A program made the translations under genes and the position numbers. Of a stretch of 6,014 nucleotides of DNA, positions 5,495-6,014 are shown piece by piece (position 1 is the first letter of the stretch; every line of letters starts with the position of its first letter). Under the pieces are notes generated by a model that worked only from the letters and a program-made list of their open reading frames with translations, ran no database searches and had not been told where the DNA came from. Source of the DNA: Planctomycetales bacterium (GTDB lineage: Bacteria > Planctomycetota > Planctomycetia > Gemmatales > Gemmataceae); the NCBI GenBank assembly GCA_020054355.1, contig JAGVLI010000729.1, forward strand, positions 1 through 6,014. The letters are read 5' to 3'.

Positions 5495-6014
5495 TTACCT
5501 CGGCGCCTTGACCGGCCGCGGCAAGCTGTACCAGGCCAGGTTGCAAACTTCCAGTTCTTCCACGTCGAGCTTCAGGTTTACCGCCGCCAGGCTGTCGTCG
5601 AGCTGTTCCGGTTTGCTAGCGCCGATGATCGCCGAGGTGATGCCCGGCTGTGCCAGCACCCAGGCCACTGCCACGGACACCAGCGGCTTCTTGCGCGGCT
5701 GGAAAAACTTCTTGAGATGCTCCACCGCTTCGAACTGGCTCTTTTCCCAGTAGCGTTCCCGGTACAGTTCGCCCGTCTTGCCGAGCGTGAAACGAGTGCC
5801 GACCGGCGGCGGCTCGCCGGGCTGATACTTGCCACTGAGCAGGCCCCCCGCCAGCGGGTTGTAGGCGATCACGCCCACGCCCTGGTCCCGGCACAACGGC
5901 AGCAGTTCAGCCTCGATGTCGCGAAACAGCAGGTTGTAGCGGGGCTGCACGCAGTCGAACCGCGCCCAGCCGTGCTGGGCGCTGATGCCGAGCGCCAGGG
6001 CCACTTGCCAGGCC
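5495..6014 (-). CDS. Aldo/keto reductase, C-terminal half (5' end outside window)
   Basis: NAD(P)H-dependent oxidoreductase of the TIM-barrel aldo/keto reductase superfamily. About 172 codons are present, roughly half of a usual 310-330 aa protein. The frame runs open through the right edge, so the GTG at 6004 is not the start. Visible family sequence: CVQPRYNLLFRDIE (a late barrel strand), GVGVIAYNPLAGGLLSGKY at about 5818-5874, and the cofactor-binding end GITSAIIGASKPEQLDDSL (about 5594-5650), typical of the NADPH phosphate-binding loop. This resembles the YghZ/YajO/AKR11-12-like branches, although the exact subfamily is uncertain. The catalytic Asp-Tyr-Lys-His residues lie mostly outside the window, so activity cannot be judged. 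The stop TAA is at 5495-5497. It converges on coaD, with a 58-base gap holding a shared hairpin terminator. Confidence 0.92.
   Translation of the reverse strand, partial: AWQVALALGISAQHGWARFDCVQPRYNLLFRDIEAELLPLCRDQGVGVIAYNPLAGGLLSGKYQPGEPPPVGTRFTLGKTGELYRERYWEKSQFEAVEHLKKFFQPRKKPLVSVAVAWVLAQPGITSAIIGASKPEQLDDSLAAVNLKLDVEELEVCNLAWYSLPRPVKAPR

Noticed and set aside
1..6014. Search for CRISPR repeats, insertion sequence ends, tRNA or rRNA genes, and a defence or biosynthetic cluster
   Set aside because: No spaced direct repeats, transposase, terminal inverted repeats or RNA gene signatures were seen by eye, and the genes are metabolic or housekeeping types.

Overview
The window reads as ordinary, gene-dense, GC-rich bacterial chromosome. 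There is no sign of a mobile element, CRISPR array, RNA gene or defence cluster. Six protein genes fill almost all of it and no gap exceeds 110 bases. The flavour of several proteins suggests a member of the Planctomycetota: a secreted CE15-type esterase, a compact M50 protease with an aspartate-rich Gly/Arg tail, and a CoaD with a divergent nucleotide-binding loop. This is an inference from protein character, not from a marker gene.

Layout from left to right: (1) the last 280 codons of an HrpB-type ATP-dependent RNA helicase, + strand, entering from the left edge; (2) a secreted CE15 glucuronoyl-esterase-like hydrolase, - strand, whose stop codon lies 5 bases from the helicase stop; (3) an M50 (site-2-protease-like) membrane metalloprotease, - strand, 80 bases upstream of the esterase; (4) a 109-base divergent promoter region; (5) a + strand set of three: a class V PLP-dependent aminotransferase-fold enzyme, a small MgtC/SapB-family membrane protein and phosphopantetheine adenylyltransferase (coaD), with gaps of 43 and 5 bases, so probably one transcription unit; (6) a strong hairpin that ends coaD and also serves the convergent gene; (7) the C-terminal half of an aldo/keto reductase, - strand, running off the right edge.

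The genes do not form a recognised pathway. The three-gene + strand unit joins a PLP enzyme, a putative membrane/stress protein and a CoA biosynthesis enzyme, most likely through simple co-transcription. The points most worth a second look are in the details. The esterase has lost the canonical CE15 catalytic glutamate but keeps the alternative acid. The class V enzyme lacks the residues of a cysteine desulfurase and seems to start from a leaderless promoter. CoaD has Val where E. coli has Thr10. The terminator of the aldo/keto reductase uses the 3' coding end of coaD as its T-tract. I found no evidence of a new multi-gene system.
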